From Anniella stebbinsi (lineage: Eukaryota > Chordata > Lepidosauria > Squamata > Anniellidae): a stretch of DNA of 64,000 nucleotides. A program made the position numbers and the translations under genes. Location of the stretch: the NCBI GenBank assembly GCA_029215795.1, contig JARDYH010000007.1, positions 61,496,763 through 61,560,762 on the forward strand, given 5' to 3'. Shown here piece by piece: positions 1 through 10,837 of the stretch (within the stretch, counting starts at the first letter, position 1; the number at the start of each line of letters is the position of its first letter). The notes under the pieces were generated by a model. The model made no database searches. It saw only the letters and a program-made list of their open reading frames with translations, and had not been told where the DNA came from.

Positions 1-506
1 TAAAGATACAAACAGGAAACATGGGCACATTACAGGGAACACTTCACTTGATATGTGTGTAAAATTTCAGAAAGCTGGGTCCAGGCATTTGGTGGCTACG
101 AATTTTTTAGATTAAAAGTTATAAACGTTTTTCCACAGAGGCTGGGGCTGTCAATTGCACCCTCCCGCCTCCCGGGAAGAAGAAGGAAACACTTTCTCTC
201 ATCTCTTTGATCCTTGCACGCTTGGCTGCAACTGAGCTAGTATCCATTACAAAAGGAGAAACAAAGTATCACTTGGCTCATGTCTGCTTTGATACTTTCA
301 CTTTTTACTCAAGCAGAACGGCTGAGCCTAGGATCACTCTCTCTCGCTAGGATCGTTACAGGAGAAATTTTCTACAGTCTTCAAAGTGGTGTGTGCAGAC
401 ACCTTGCCACCACATGCCTGGACCTATCATTCTGAAATTTTACACACATATCAAGTGAAGTGTTCCCTGTAATGTGCCCATGTTTCCTGTTTGTATCTTT
501 AAAAAT
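1..506. repeat. Inverted repeat at the left edge
   Basis: Bases about 1-105 are the near-exact reverse complement of about 397-506. Both carry the AAACAGGAAACATGGGCAC module and the following ACACATATCAAGTGAAGTG module in opposite orientation. The spacer of about 290 bp includes a pyrimidine-rich segment with no recognisable gene. The pair can form a long hairpin, a recurring design in the TAGGG-ended elements of this window. Confidence 0.75.
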
Positions 507-551
507 AAAAAAATGGGAGGCGTAATACCCCACTACTACCCATTTTTCTAA

Positions 552-1240
552 AATTAATTGCCACACAAGGCAAGCACCTACGTTTTTGAAATTTTACACA
601 CATAGGTCCCAAGGTACCACCTACAATGTGGCAAAGTTTCATGTATGCAACTTTAAAAATGACAAAGTTATAGGCATTCCTGGGTATTTATTAAAAAATT
701 AATTGCCACAAAACGCATGCACCAATCTTTCTGAAATTTCTCACAGATAACTATCCCTAACCAGTCTACAATGTGCCCAAGTTTCCTGTTTGTATCTTCA
801 AAAATAAAATAGTGGGAGGCATAACTGTATTTCTCAATGGGCAAGTGCTTTCCAATGATTTCCTATGGGCAAGTGCTTTCCAATGATTTCCTATGGGCAA
901 GTACTGTCCAATGATTCCCTATGGGCAAGTACTGTCCAATGAATTCCTATGGGCAAGTGCTGTCCAATGAATCCCTCATTGTTTCAAAAATTAATTGCCA
1001 CACAATACAAGCATCTACGTTTCTGAAATTTCACACACATAGGTCCCAAGGTACCGCCTACAATGTGGCAAAGTTTCATGTGTGTAACTTTACAAATGAC
1101 AAAGTTATAGGCATTCCTGGGTATTTATTAAAAAATTAATTGCCACAAAACGCATGCACCAATCTTTCTGAAATTTCTCACAGATAACTGTCCCTAACCA
1201 GTGTATAATGTGCCCAAGTTTCATCCTTCTATCTTTAAAA
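552..1240. repeat. Direct duplication of about 435 bp inside element G
   Basis: The module beginning AATTAATTGCCACAC at about 552 recurs at about 988, and the module beginning TTAATTGCCACAAAACGC at about 699 recurs at about 1135, both offset by 435-436 bp. Each module is itself a diverged copy of a shorter unit (GCCACA... GAAATTT... ACAnnTA... AATGTG). The second copy contains the 28-bp minisatellite upstream of it. Confidence 0.7.
833..972. repeat. 28-bp minisatellite, five copies
   Basis: Five consecutive 28-bp units of the form CCTATGGGCAAGTGCTNTCC plus AATGATT, with a few substitutions per unit. It lies between the two 435-bp modules of element G. Confidence 0.85.
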
Positions 1241-1439
1241 ATGAAAAAGTTATAGGTGTTTTTGTAAAACAATACTTGGCTATGGGAAAAAGCATTCAAA
1301 ATGGCGTCCGATCCGGATCGGACCTTGTCGGATCGGATCGGATCGGAGGTTGATCGGATCGGATTGGATCGGATTTTCCCGATTTTGGGGCGGATCGGAT
1401 TCGGATCGTGGATCGGATCCGATCCGATGCACACCCCTA

Positions 1440-4400
1440 ATCCTTTCCCAATACGTAGAATCGACTTAGTCTTACTGTATTCAATGCAGCTTACTCCCTG
1501 GCAAGTATGTTTAGGATTGCACTGTTAGTGTATTAAAACTGTGAGTTGGCCACAGATGTTTCCTATAAATTGTACCCAATTTCTCCTCCATCCGCCTAAG
1601 ATTTAGAAGAACCATGTGGGGCTGTGGAAGTCACTATCAGAACTTATCTTTTGCAACAAATACATCGCAATGATTTACAACTTTCCAAAATCCCATTAAG
1701 GCAGGCATTGTAGGCATCAACAGTATTTTTACAGATGTAGAAACTAGCTTTGGCACCAGTAAATAATCCCCCAGACCTTAAGAAAAGAGCAGGCATTAGC
1801 TCATCCCTCTCTCAGCAGCTCAGGAAAATACAAAAGCTACTGAAAGAAAAGGTAGGGATAATGCTGCAAGGGAAATATAAGATACACATGATCTGGCTAA
1901 CAGATCTGCAAAGAAAGAAGGACCTGAAGCAGAAAAGGCATTAGATAGGTGAGAAAGGAGGAGGGGTTTGTTTTTTTTAATGGAATCTATTGAAATCCCT
2001 GTAAATGAACGTAAAGCAGGCCAACATACCCTGTAACCTCTGTAGTATGTGTGGAAAATACAAAATCTACCAGGATGCTCTTCTGCCCAGAATTGCTGAA
2101 ATGAACGAGAGCGTGTCTGTGCAGTGATGAGCTCCAAGATGAACAAACCGAGGTTTAAGAATCTGGGGACATCTTGTTTCGGTTCAGATGCGAGAGACCT
2201 GGGCTTGAAACCCCATTCAGTCACAAAACTCAGTTCACATTGCTGCCACTACAAATGGAGTGAGCAAGACAGCAAGTTGAGCTTCTAGCATCGTTGTTTG
2301 GTTAATATGATTCCCCTCAGCACCCTCCTGCACTGAAGCTATACTAAAACATGCTAAAACCTCTAACTTCTTCTTGACTTCCTCCTGCATTCCTCTATGC
2401 ATGTCAAGAATTAAAGTTAACACCTGTGTAGTTACATGAAAAAGCCTGGGGTCTACTTAGTTATGGGGTCTTCTTAAATATGGGTCTGAGGTATTTTAGG
2501 GCTTTTCTTGTAGGTCTCCACCAAGCCCTCATTCAGGCCATTCAACCGTTCCAGATCAAATTAGCCACCTGCAGGTTGCAGTAGCCTCTTCATTAGCAAC
2601 ATTATTTAAATCTTTTCTGTGCCAGATGATCAATCCAAGCCTATCAGTGAATTTCGCGATCTCACTGAAGCCAAACAACCATTAACCAAGGGAATCTTTT
2701 GTAAATTGGCAAACACCTCCATCCCTTTCTGCAGGCATCTCTGAAAAAATGACCAAATGCGGAGGCATCTCTTGATGCCGATACAATTGTTTATGCATGC
2801 ATCCCCATGACCCCACCAACTGGTCTTGTTTCAGCTGGGACCTAATTTATTTACACATTGATGTCTAAATTATTGTACTATGAGTTGTTGCCTACATTCA
2901 TAGACCTGAAGATATACTACAAAGTATCAAACGAGTTTCAGCCTTTTGGCATTTATTTTTGACAAGCAAAGGAATGAGTAACGTTTTATATTCATCATAG
3001 CGAAGTAAATCTTGCCATTCATTTTTGCAATTTGCACAGGACACAAACAGAAATGTAAAAAAAAGGGCATGGGAAGCGGGGCATAGAGCTCTCCTCTGCC
3101 TGTAAGCTGCAAAAAGTGTTTGTTCAGGCTGAATGCCACCCAAATGCACAATTTCTGAAAGACGTTCGAAAAAGCAGCCATCATTAACAGCTTGAAGATG
3201 GTGTTGGGACAACTCTGACACCAATAAGAGATGAGCGGGCTTCGCCATCTATTACGGCTTCCAGGGGGTGTCTGGATTATCATGTTATTGTTTGCATTTT
3301 CGGTAATCATTTTGACATGAGTTGGTGTATTCATGTGATGTCTTGATGCTGCTGTGCTGAAAGGATACATTGCATGCATTCTGGTGTCCTGATTTGTTTG
3401 TTTATTTTAAAGAGTTTCTGGCACATCGTCATTTGTGATAACATCCTGGTGGCACGTGCCTTTCTGTTGCATTTTGTCTGCGCAAGGCTAGGTTTGGGCT
3501 GCACATGTTCACAACCACATTTGCACTATGACTCATCCAGTTCATTTCACAACCATCAATCAGGAATGTGTGGGGGGGTATACCCCCTTCCCTGTTACGT
3601 GATGGGCTCTCATTAGACCTGTGTACAAACTTGCACACATTCTAATGAGACCTACATACCCACTTATAAGGAATCCTTAGACACTGGCAATAGAGCGTCT
3701 GTGGCTACGTAAGGCAGTTCTTACCCAGAGAAATCTACACTATTGAAGAAGATAACACCATAATGGCACATTTATTGAGGTATAGACAGATCAAAATGCG
3801 CAAGCTAGTTTTGGGGACATTAGCTGGCCAAATGGAAGCTTAAAAGTAGTTTCAAGACTGTGAAAAGGAGTCTTCTTGAAACTTAGAACAATATATATAT
3901 ATATATATATATATATGTAATATACCTTTCCCTGGGCTGAAGCTCTTTCCTGAAGACAGCAACCAGCAGGCACTGCAGCTCCTGGAGAGGAAGTGGCACC
4001 TTACCCATTGGAGGGGGAAGGCACCCAGCGATTTCAGCAGCATGGCCCCATGCTTCTAAGAAGGGGGGACCCTGAGTCTCAAAACCTGAGGGTTTTTATA
4101 CAATCTAGAGAAAAGCAGTGACATCACTGCTCATAAGCACTGGAAGTGATGTTACTTGCTGTGGGGGAAAGACATAACAAAAGAGGGAATTTGGGGATGA
4201 TGGCCGTACTTGCCAGAAACATTCTTTTAACAAAAGATGATTTCACATGCTAATGACTGCCTTAACGACGGATGTCCAGGTTGGAGCTCAGCAATAGGAC
4301 CAATTGCAGTTGCATGACCAAGTTGCATGACCAAGTGCATGACCAGCTATCATTGTTGCCATTCAGCATTCATATTTAGCTCAATGTTGCTCCCACCTCT

Positions 4401-5828
4401 GCCTGTGGGGAATGCATTTTAGGAGGTCTGTTAGGAACTGAATTGCCTGCTCTCACCTGCTCTCGCCTTACGTGACGGCTCTTAGCCCCATTCCTGTGCC
4501 CTTGTGGGGAATGAAGACGCCTTGGCTTTTTGGCTGCTTCAAAATGGAGTCAGTTCTGCTCATCACACCCCAAAGATCCCAATGCAGGCAGTGGGAATCA
4601 GTAATCCCAATTGTGATTGTGTGTGTGTGTTTGTGTGGTGGGGTGTAGGCTTTACCTTCCCTCAGAGCTCCCATCCCTGTGGGTGGGTGTACACACACCC
4701 ACATACACATTCATGGCATGTACCTATGTGTGTGTTTTGCCCATCCTTGGTCTACATACCGCAATCTATCTGCCCATCTTTCTTCCAGTCAGCCTCTGCA
4801 TCTGCCAGCAGCTCTTTCTTTTCCCTCTGCCTGGAAGGAAGGAAGACTCTGGAATCTGAACGATGCCATCAGATTGTCTGCCCAGGTAGATAGGCAGGCT
4901 CACCGAGTTTCCTAGATCCCATCTCTTTTCCACGCTCTGTCCACAGTCAGGTGATGATGTGAGTTCTGTGATGACAAGGTGGATTAAAATGCCAGGCAGC
5001 AGAGGAATCTACTGAGAAAGGAGATAAGATGTTGTAGGCCATTAAAGGGGAAAGGGAGAATGGATCATTTGAATGTGCTGAGCTGGGATGCTTAATGAAG
5101 TCTGTTCTAATTCCTTGGCTGGTCAATTTCAGCTGTCAACAGAATATTGGCTGGGATATTAAAACACGCACACTGCCACCCACCCACCCACCCACCCGCC
5201 CCCCCAAAAAGCCCTGCTGTGCCTATCTTATCAGAAATGCCAGCTTCATGGGGACTAAATCATGAGATCTCTCAAATGCCTTGAAGCCAACGCAGATGTC
5301 CTGGTACTCCGGTTTAAATGCTACACATTTGTTTCTCATTAACAGAAATTATTGGGAGCTGAGTTCTCATCCAATTTATGCTTCCTGAGCTCTTCCTTTT
5401 TTTCCCTTGAGGTTTTGAGAATGGGTTGGAAGACAGCAACACAGGATACAATCTGGCCGAAAGACAAAGTCCAGGTCATTTTTGGATGGCATGACTCCAG
5501 TGAAACATTGGGAGTAATTCTGAGAGAAGGATGCCAAAGAATTACCAGCCAGGGCTTAGGAACAGTTCCGGGTGTGTGTGTGTGTTGTTCGTTTTGCTTA
5601 TCTCTCAAGCAGGCCTGTACAACCTGTGTCCCATCAAGCCCAGCAGAGACTTCCAGCCGTGCCCTGTGCCCTGCCAAGTGTGTGTTCACCTGGCACTCTG
5701 CAATGCATAGCAACAACATGGGAGGTTTATCTAATTCCACCAGAAGTGGATGATAGACCAGTCTGGGTCATGGGCTATCCTAGAGGGAGTTGCCACCAGA
5801 GATGGGCAAGCTAGGAAGATAGAAAGCT
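1440..5828. other. Mostly unique intergenic DNA with short simple repeats
   Basis: No gene is recognised. Small items: an (AT)n tract at 3890-3916; three tandem copies of a unit around TGCATGACCAAG at about 4310-4345; a (TG)n-like tract at about 4616-4640 that gives a false valine/cysteine open frame; and a CCCA/C-rich tract at about 5174-5206. The segment 4440-4900 is pyrimidine-rich. The open frames here overlap each other on both strands and show no domain. Confidence 0.5.
3890..3916. repeat. (AT)n microsatellite
   Basis: Uninterrupted alternating AT of about 27 bases followed by GTAATATACC. Confidence 0.95.
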
Positions 5829-6003
5829 GCATTATAACAAGTCAGGCCTGTGGTCCATCTCACCCAATATTTTCAACCCTGACTGGCAACAGTTCCTCTC
5901 CAGGGTTTTAGGCAAGCTTCTTTCCTAGCTCTACCTGGAGATGCTGCCAGGGACTGGGATCTTTCTCATGCAAAGTGGGGGGCTCTACCACTCAGCCATG
6001 CCC
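5829..6003 (-). mobile_element. Sauria-type tRNA-derived SINE
   Basis: Read on the minus strand it begins with a tRNA-like head containing TGGCTGAGTGGTAGAGC, a good box A, followed by the TTTGCATG region, the CATCTCCAGGTAGAGCTAGG stretch typical of squamate SINEs, and a tail with GAGATGGACCACAGGCCTGA. This head-body-tail order fits the Sauria SINE family. Box B is degraded, so it is an old copy. Confidence 0.75.
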
Positions 6004-6237
6004 CCTCCCAACTAATAAAATGATCCAAGTTCTCTCCACCCATGTTGGAAAAAGCTGGATCATTTTATGAGCCAAACCTGGGCTTGGCAAGATGACCGTC
6101 CTCTATATCTGGCAGGCCCACCCCCAGGAGCTCTGGCTGCCAACCACAGAAGACCCTCATCTGTCCATTGCAAGTGGTAGGAGGAGAAATGGAGGTGCAC
6201 AGAAAAGAAGAGGAGAAAACAGCATGTCCCTCCACTC

Positions 6238-6555
6238 TAGGGTGACCATATGGAAAGGAGGACTGGGCTCCTGTATCTAACAGTTGTATCAAAAAGGGAA
6301 TTTCAGCAGGTGTCATTTGTATGCATGCAGCACCAGGTGAAATTCCCTCTTCATCACAACAGTTAAAGATGCAGGAGCCCTGCCCTCCTTTGTATCTGGT
6401 CACTCTAGTATAGCTCCTGCAGCTTAAACTGTTGTGATGAAGAGGGAATTTCACCAGGTGCTGCATGCATACAAATGACATCTGCTGAAATCCCATTTTC
6501 TATGCAACTGTCAAACATACAGGAGCCCTGTCCTCCTTTTCATAGGGTCACCCTA
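6238..6555. mobile_element. Fully palindromic hAT-type MITE (TAGGGTGACC family), intact
   Basis: Ends are TAGGGTGACC and GGTCACCCTA. Flanks 6230-6237 and 6556-6563 are both CTCCACTC, an exact 8-bp target duplication as expected for hAT transposition. The whole 318-bp element is one long imperfect inverted repeat. Both halves carry AAATTTCAGCAGGTGTCATT-like and GAAATTCCCTCTTCATCACA modules, meeting near CTCTAGTATAG at about 6403. No coding capacity. A second intact copy is at 29966 and a damaged one at 45002. Confidence 0.9.
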
Positions 6556-6563
6556 CTCCACTC

Positions 6564-7423
6564 CCTCCATTTTCATTTCCTTGGTGTGCAGATTAGCAGT
6601 TCACTGGAACCAAATCCAGGGGCCCATGGGAGATGTAGTTCCTCCAGTTGCAATTCCCAAATTGATCTTGTTGCTGGAGTTTGGTTGGGGCAGAGAGCAC
6701 CCATGAAGCATCGCGAGGAACTGATGATTTGCAACTGTCCCCCCCTTTTACTTGATAATAAGGATGGCAAACCAGCAAAAGCCAACCTCCTTGAGATTCT
6801 CCAAATTCCACCTCAAAGCTTGCTCCAACTGATGTCTGTATCAGACTGAGAGCATCGTTTGTCTTTTTGCACAAAATGTTCACATTTTGATGTGCGTTGT
6901 CCTGAACGTATGCATCAATTGTATACATTTCAAGGATGTGCATATTTATTAAGAAATGAATGCTTTCCTTGAACACACTGTTTTTGTGGCACACATCGTG
7001 TGGTAAGGTTGGGTGGCAATGTGTGAACTTTGGCAGCAGATTGCGTTGAGGTCCGCGAGGTGCGAATTGGGTAAATTCTGCCTAGTCAAAAACACACGGA
7101 AGCAAATTTCTCATATGTCTCAAGTGCTTGGTTATCTGTCCTGTGCTTTTCCATTTGCATCTGAAGCAGCAGCCACATTGAAATGCAGAAGCATGTAAGA
7201 CCTTGGATTCCAGCCAGCCCTTGCCTGAGCTTTAATGTGTGCGCGCACACACACAAACAAACACACAGGCCTTCTCGTACAAAGCCGAACAAAACAGCAA
7301 AAGCAGATTGATTCATGCCAGAATATAATGTGCAGTTTGTTTTCACTTTGCCAGCAAATCCGTGACTAGAGGGTCCATTTGTCAGTGTTGCCTGTGTGTC
7401 TTAGAGGGATGCCTTCAGCACGT
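6564..7423. other. Unique DNA plus decayed AT-rich MITE
   Basis: About 6780-7000 shares the CTCAAAGCTTGCTCCAACT and GTCTGTATCAGA modules with about 24430, 54350 and 50560, marking a decayed member of the AT-rich MITE group. 7240-7266 is a (CA)n-like tract. The rest is unrecognised and non-coding in appearance. Confidence 0.45.
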
Positions 7424-7431
7424 CTTTTGAG

Positions 7432-8755
7432 TAGGGATGTGCACTGGATCGGACCCGATCCACGATCCGAGTCCGGTCCAGTGGGAAATCGGATAAATTA
7501 TCCGATTTCCGATCCCGCAGCTGGATCGGCCGATCCAATCCGAATCGGTCCGAAAAGGCTCCGAACCGGTTCGGCGGATCGGCGGATCAGCGGGCGCCCA
7601 CTGGCGCCCACCGCCGCTTCCATTGGCGGGCGCCAGCGGGCGCCCGCCGATGAAAGTGGACAGCGGGGGGGGGAGGAGGGGGGCGCTTACCTTCTCGGCC
7701 CGTCCGCTCCCGTCCGGCACTAGCAGCTACTACCAGCGGGCTCCGCGGCCTGCTCTAGGGTGGCGCGCCGGGTGATGTCATCACCCGGCGCGCTACTCTA
7801 GAGCAGGCCGCGGAGCCTGCTGGTGGTAGCCGCCGGCCCCGGACGGGAGCGGACGGGCCGAGAAGGTAAGTAGGGGGGGCGTGGAGGGGAGGAGGGGGCG
7901 CGCGGAGGGGGGAGGGGGGCCCTTACCTTCCCGGCCCGGCGGCTCCCGTCTGGCGCCGGCGCCTACTACTACCAGCAGGCTCCACGGCCTGCTCTAGGGT
8001 GGCGCGCCGGGTGATGTCATCACCCGGCGCACTACTCTAGAGCAGGCCGCGGAGCCTGCTGGTAGTAGTAGGCGCCGGCGCCGGACGGGAGCCGCCGGGC
8101 CGGGAAGGTAAGCAGGGGGTGCGTGGAGGGGAGGAGGGGGTGCGCGGAGGGGGGAGGGGGGCCCTTACCTTCCCTTCCCGGCCCGGCGGCTCCCGTCCGG
8201 CGCCGGCGCCTACTACTACCAGCAGGCTCCGCGGCCTACTCCAGGGTGGCGCGCCGGGTGATGTCATCACCCGGCGCGCTACTCGAGAGTAGGCCGCGGA
8301 GCCCGCTGGTAGTAGCCGCCGACGCCAAACGGGAGCGGACGGGCCGAGAAGGTAAGCAGTGGCGGGGAAGGGGGCTTACCCCCCCCGGAGCCGTCCGCTT
8401 CTATCCGCTGGCGCCCGCGGGCGCCAGCGGATGGAAGCGGGCGGCCCCAGGGGGGGTAGGGAGCGCGGGGGAGGGGGCTTACCTGCCGGGGCCGTCCACA
8501 GCGGACGGCCCCGGGGGGGAGGGAGTTAGGGCCCCCCTCACCCACCCGCCGCCATTTTTTCCTCATAGACTTGCATTGCAATGCAAGTCTATGGGGAAAA
8601 AAATGGCGGCCGATCCAAAAATTTACGATTTTTGGGTCGGGATCGGACTCGATCCGGTCCGGGGGGCCTCCAATTTTGTCCGAACCGGTCCAGGACAAAA
8701 TTGGAGGTCCCGATCCGGGTCCCGATCCGATCCGGGGGGTCCGTGCACACCCCTA
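7432..8755 (+). mobile_element. Element A: GC-rich palindrome-chain hAT MITE, 3 units
   Basis: Termini are TAGGGATGTGCAC and GTGCACACCCCTA. Flanking 8-bp duplications are CTTTTGAG at 7424-7431 and 8756-8763. In order: an imperfect palindrome at 7443-7484; AAATCGGATAA around one base at 7486-7508; GGATCGGCCGATCC at 7523-7536; CCGAACCGGTTCGG at 7561-7574; a GGGCGCC-rich hairpin at 7589-7648; the array at 7686-8356; a GCGCCCGCGGGCGC hairpin near 8410; a GGCCGTCC/GGACGGCC hairpin near 8500; a GCCGCCAT...ATGGCGGC hairpin at 8548-8610 with GCATTGCAATGC at its centre; and a GGACAAAATTGG hairpin at 8667-8707. No transposase; mobility would need one in trans. Open frames across it are GC artefacts on both strands. 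Confidence 0.93.
7686..8356 (+). repeat. Tandem palindrome array of element A (3 units)
   Basis: Three palindromes with TGATGTCATCA centres starting near 7773, 8012 and 8259, spaced 239 and 247 bp. Each begins CTTACCTT and ends AAGGTAAG. They are separated by G-rich spacers with several runs of four or more G. The outermost arms carry TTCTCGGCCCG and CGGGCCGAGAA, while the middle unit has CCCGG in that place. Confidence 0.92.
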
Positions 8756-8763
8756 CTTTTGAG

Positions 8764-10829
8764 TTGCTTCATTTTAATGCACTGATGTTTCAGATAATTG
8801 GCCTTCAGCTGGTTAGTAATGTGTGATTCACAACTGGGTTGTGTCCTGTCCTGTGCTGGGCGGCATGATCAGCACTGATTCCAAGACAAGGAAAGAGACA
8901 GAAAAAGAGAACACTGCGGGGAAGAGGGTCTGAAAAGGGGAGGGAAGAGGAAGGAAGGGAGTCGCAGGGACAGAAGGACCCTCGCAACTGTTAATGCACA
9001 TCCAAGAGTGACGGATCTTCTCCCAGCTCAAGTGGTTTGGTTCAATTCTCAGTGTACCAGCGAAGTGGGGTTGCCCTGAAGCATGGCAAGAATGCCAGGA
9101 ACATTTGCTAAGCAAGAAGAGTGGGATTCAGCTGGGACCCGTCCCACCAAGACATGCAACAGGGGACTTGTGGGAAAAGGAGATGAAGCCAGGCAGCCGG
9201 CGAGAGCTCCCAGGAGTATCAGCGATGGAAATGCTAACCCCAATTCTGGATTGAACGTGGTATCGGAGCTCGGGGCAGGGCTTCTCACTAAAGAGTTGCA
9301 GACTTGCACTGCTAAGGAAGGTAAAACCATGTGGGCCAGGATCCAAAGAACGATGTGGGTGCATACAAGACCTTGTGTGTGTTGCCTGATGGGCGCACAT
9401 CTGCTCGCACAAAGCGAGCAGTGATCACAATCGCAAAGGGGATGATATTAAGTGAATCTCAAACTTCACTCATTCATTGGGTTTCTGAATAGGGGGCTGC
9501 CTTCTATCGAATCTGTCCATCCATCTAGCTCTGTATGGCTTACACTGGCTGACAGCAGCCCTTCCGGGTTCCCCCTCCCCCACTTAAAGGTAAAAGAACT
9601 TTCTTGTCTCCTTGATTCTGAACAAGGGGCTGATTAAAATAGGAACACAGGAACCTGCCTTATATTGCTGAGCCAGTCCATCAGTCCACTGAACTCAGTA
9701 TTGTCTACACTGATGCACAGTGGCTCATCAGTGGTTTAAGCCAAGGGCAGTTTCCCAGCCCTACCTAGGAAAGCTTCTCTCCTTTGAATAACAAACCCTC
9801 AATTTCCAACTAGGAGCAACTTTTGAAACATTTCTCACTTTAAAAAGCAGTTTGCCATCTGGCATGGGGAAAGGTGGAGCTGACATTTGAAGAATGCCAA
9901 TCCAAAGCCTGCCCCGCCCCTGGGCTCCCAGAAGTCATTGCATGGATCTTTAGATGCTGGTGATTATTATGGTAGTCTACCATCTATCTAGGGATGCATG
10001 AGGATTCTGTGTCCGCTTGCAAAACATGTGAGCATGCCCAGTTGGAAGCAACATGCATGAACATGAACAGGAGTGAGTATCCACCAAAAATATTCACAAA
10101 TCGTCAAACACGTATTCGCATTAATCCCGTTCCCGATTCCCAATTCAATTTATGCAAATACCCTAATTGGTGTAAATCAGAAGATCAAATCAGCCACATT
10201 TCTGTCTACGGAGGAAGTTTGTGCAAACCAGGGCAGATGTTCATAAATCTCCCATTCGATTGTTGATTTGTAGAAGTTTCCTGTTCATGCAAAGTGAGCA
10301 GTGATTAAAAAAAGTAAACAAGAATCAGGCATGAGATGAGGATCAAGGTGATGCCTGGCGAATCCTAGCCCTCTCAAACATCATCACTCACTCACCTATC
10401 CCTAAATTCAACACAGAGTTAAGTATGATTCATATGCCTTGGATTGTGTCTATAGAGTTCTACTGATTCCATCAAAGCCAGACTGATTTCTAAGTGGCCA
10501 CCAAATTGGTGGACAAAGAAGATAGAGAAAGATGAGTACTCATTTCTATGCTGTCCTTCAAGAAAGCTCCAGGGCTCGTTGCATTCACAACCTGATCTAT
10601 TGTAGAATCATTTGAAAACATGCTTAATAACAATCCATTACAGTGCCAGTTGCCTGCCTATTTACCAGAAAAGTAAACATGTTTCTGTTTCTCTCTCTCT
10701 CTCTTTTCCTCTCAACATTAAATGGAGAGAGCAAGAGAAAATCCTAAATGCCCCTCAGGCAAGGAGAAGAAATTCAGCCGTAAAAGTTGGGCTGCAGATT
10801 AAAGAGTCAAGTTGATGTTACATAAACAT
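8764..10829. other. Unique DNA with a truncated SINE
   Basis: About 9641-9780 is a minus-strand Sauria-SINE 3' part: its reverse complement has the CTGGGAAACTGCC, TAGACAATACTGAG and GGACTGATGGACTGG regions. A stretch from TAGGGATGCATG at about 9989 to TATCCCTA at about 10404 looks like a decayed TAGGG-ended MITE, but no target duplication was found. A (CT)n tract lies at 10691-10704. No gene is recognised. Confidence 0.5.
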
Positions 10830-10837
10830 ATGAAATG

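Larger units (their letters stand above)
1..1439 (-). mobile_element. Element G: hAT-like non-autonomous element, cut by window start
   Basis: The right terminus ends in TGCACACCCCTA at 1439. Read on the minus strand it starts TAGGGGTGTGCA and runs into GATCGG-rich DNA containing CGATCCACGATCCGA, a 15-mer also found in the left terminus of elements A to E. The interior is different and AT-rich: repeated modules containing TTAATTGCCACA and GAAATTTTACACACA, a 28-bp minisatellite and an inverted repeat. No left terminus is visible, so the element probably continues beyond base 1. If it is a hAT insertion, the left flank should carry the 8 bases ATCCTTTC seen at 1440-1447. No transposase is seen. 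That it is a single element is an inference; the alternative is a short GATCGG piece of about 1300-1439 inserted next to another repeat. Confidence 0.6.

Noticed and set aside
4504..4893. Overlapping plus-strand frames with VCVC text
   Set aside because: Produced by a (TG)n tract and neighbouring pyrimidine-rich DNA.
5941..6003. tRNA gene
   Set aside because: Only the A-box half resembles a tRNA; the sequence continues into a SINE body, so it is a tRNA-derived SINE.
7432..8755. CpG islands read as promoters of host genes
   Set aside because: Each island lies exactly between an 8-bp target duplication, so it arrived by transposition; no host exon is next to it.
8123..8785. Long GC-rich open frames in elements A-D (220 codons here, also 12029-12673, 23103-23735, 22978-23472)
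   Set aside because: They are open on both strands because the DNA is GC-rich and palindromic. Their peptides are reiterated GRPRSR-type text, change with array copy number, and have no domain.
9989..10404. Intact MITE between TAGGGATGCATG and TATCCCTA
   Set aside because: Flanks CATCTATC and AATTCAAC do not match, so the ends were not paired with confidence.
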